A DNA stretch of 6,018 bases from Chloroflexota bacterium (lineage in GTDB: Bacteria; Chloroflexota; Dehalococcoidia; JACQGW01). Under the pieces are notes generated by a model that was not told where the DNA came from, searched no databases, and saw nothing but the letters and a program-made list of their open reading frames with translations. The translations under genes and the position numbers were made by a program. Below are positions 5,822 through 6,018 of the stretch, in pieces. Position 1 is the first letter of the stretch. Each line of letters begins with the position of its first letter. The stretch is from NCBI GenBank assembly GCA_016199325.1, contig JACQGW010000359.1, positions 1 through 6,018 on the forward strand. The letters are read 5' to 3'.

Positions 5822-5830
5822 AGTGTAACA
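5822..5830 (-). promoter_or_regulatory. Putative extended -10 promoter of the minus-strand gene row
   Basis: On the minus strand TGTTACACT contains TG, one base, then TACACT (5827-5822), matching four of six positions of TATAAT plus the extended -10 dinucleotide. Transcription would start near 5815, leaving a leader of about 95 bases before ATG 5720. No TTGACA-like hexamer lies at 16-18 bases upstream; the direct repeats occupy that place instead, which would suit an activator-dependent promoter. Confidence 0.4.
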
Positions 5831-5834
5831 GGCG

Positions 5835-5856
5835 CCTCTCCCGGATCCTCTCCCGG
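5835..5856 (-). promoter_or_regulatory. Direct repeat CCGGGAGAGG x2 in the -35 region, possible activator site
   Basis: Minus strand: CCGGGAGAGG (5856-5847), two bases AT, then an identical CCGGGAGAGG (5844-5835), a period of 12 bp. The downstream copy ends seven bases before the putative -10 hexamer. SARP-family activators are known to bind direct repeats about one helical turn apart (typically 11 bp) that overlap the -35 region roughly 8 bp from the -10. The regulator encoded at 934-4155 carries a SARP-type DNA-binding end, so it is a candidate binder. The repeat is seen directly; the binder is inference. Confidence 0.5.
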
Positions 5857-6018
5857 CAAAGGCCATTTTTGGCCCAGTTTGCACGCGATTTCGCGTTATC
5901 CACATTTATTCTGTTAAGTGAGTTGACAATAATGGATCGGGGGCGGGTTTGGAGGGCGGATGAGCCACGCGAGACCCGGCTGATCGACCCGGACATCACC
6001 CTCCGTCATGCTGAGCCG

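Larger units (their letters stand above)
5721..6018. other. Upstream intergenic region with regulatory sequence; no gene
   Basis: No credible coding frame is seen on either strand. From left to right it holds the leader of the minus-strand row, with a small CCGCT/AGCGG hairpin at 5782-5796; the putative promoter and direct repeats (5822-5856); a GGCCA/TGGCC hairpin (5861-5874); an ACGCGA/TCGCGT inverted repeat (5883-5896); TTATCCACA, a consensus DnaA-box 9-mer (5896-5904); and an AT-rich stretch to about 5935 that is unusual for this window. Bases 5936-6018 are GC-rich again with nothing recognised. Any gene that this region might serve to the right is outside the window. Confidence 0.6.

Noticed and set aside
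5923..5928. TTGACA on the plus strand as a promoter
   Set aside because: The hexamer is perfect, but bases 16-18 positions downstream are GGGTTT-like with no -10 element, and no gene starts to its right within the window.
6004..6018. CGTCATGCTGAGC at the right edge, resembling the start of dispersed CATGCTGAG-type repeats
   Set aside because: It is cut by the window end and no second copy is present, so it cannot be supported as a repeat from this sequence.

Overview
The window is very GC-rich, with GC-loaded third codon positions, GTG as well as ATG starts and strong Shine-Dalgarno sequences. A MalT-like STAND ATPase carrying a SARP-type DNA-binding end, a DUF5317 membrane protein and an ISAzo13-like transposase together suggest a bacterium of the Chloroflexota (Thermomicrobia-like). 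This is inferred from gene content; an actinobacterium cannot be excluded from sequence alone.

Layout. Bases 1-405 (minus strand) hold the N-terminal part of an ISAzo13-family transposase, broken by a frameshift at a run of seven G and cut by the window edge; the insertion sequence probably ends near 420-465. Bases 406-691 hold no convincing gene but contain a perfect 14-bp palindrome. A 26-codon membrane micro-ORF with a near-ideal ribosome binding site lies at 692-772. A clear sigma70-type promoter (813-841) drives the dominant gene of the window (934-4155, plus strand), a 1073-aa STAND-class regulator: N-terminal ATPase, central TPR-like superhelix, C-terminal winged helix plus BTAD domain.

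Converging on it from the right is a compact minus-strand gene row, read in the order: a 45-aa signal-peptide-like small protein (5720-5583); a DUF5317 multipass membrane protein (5581-5036), coupled by a TAGCATG stop/start junction; a 130-aa protein of unknown function (4981-4589); and a receiver domain (to 4176) whose phosphoacceptor Asp is replaced by Glu. The last two overlap oddly: the 130-aa frame stops inside the loop of a perfect 16-bp GC hairpin, and the receiver continues in the -1 frame without any usual start codon nearby. They look like one protein split by a frameshift, whether programmed, mutational or a sequencing error.

Upstream of this row, bases 5822-5856 hold an extended -10 element preceded by two direct 10-bp repeats in the -35 region, a geometry resembling SARP-activated promoters. 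A testable idea is that the STAND-SARP regulator encoded next door controls the row. The right edge (5857-6018) is non-coding, partly AT-rich, with short inverted repeats and one DnaA-box-like 9-mer.
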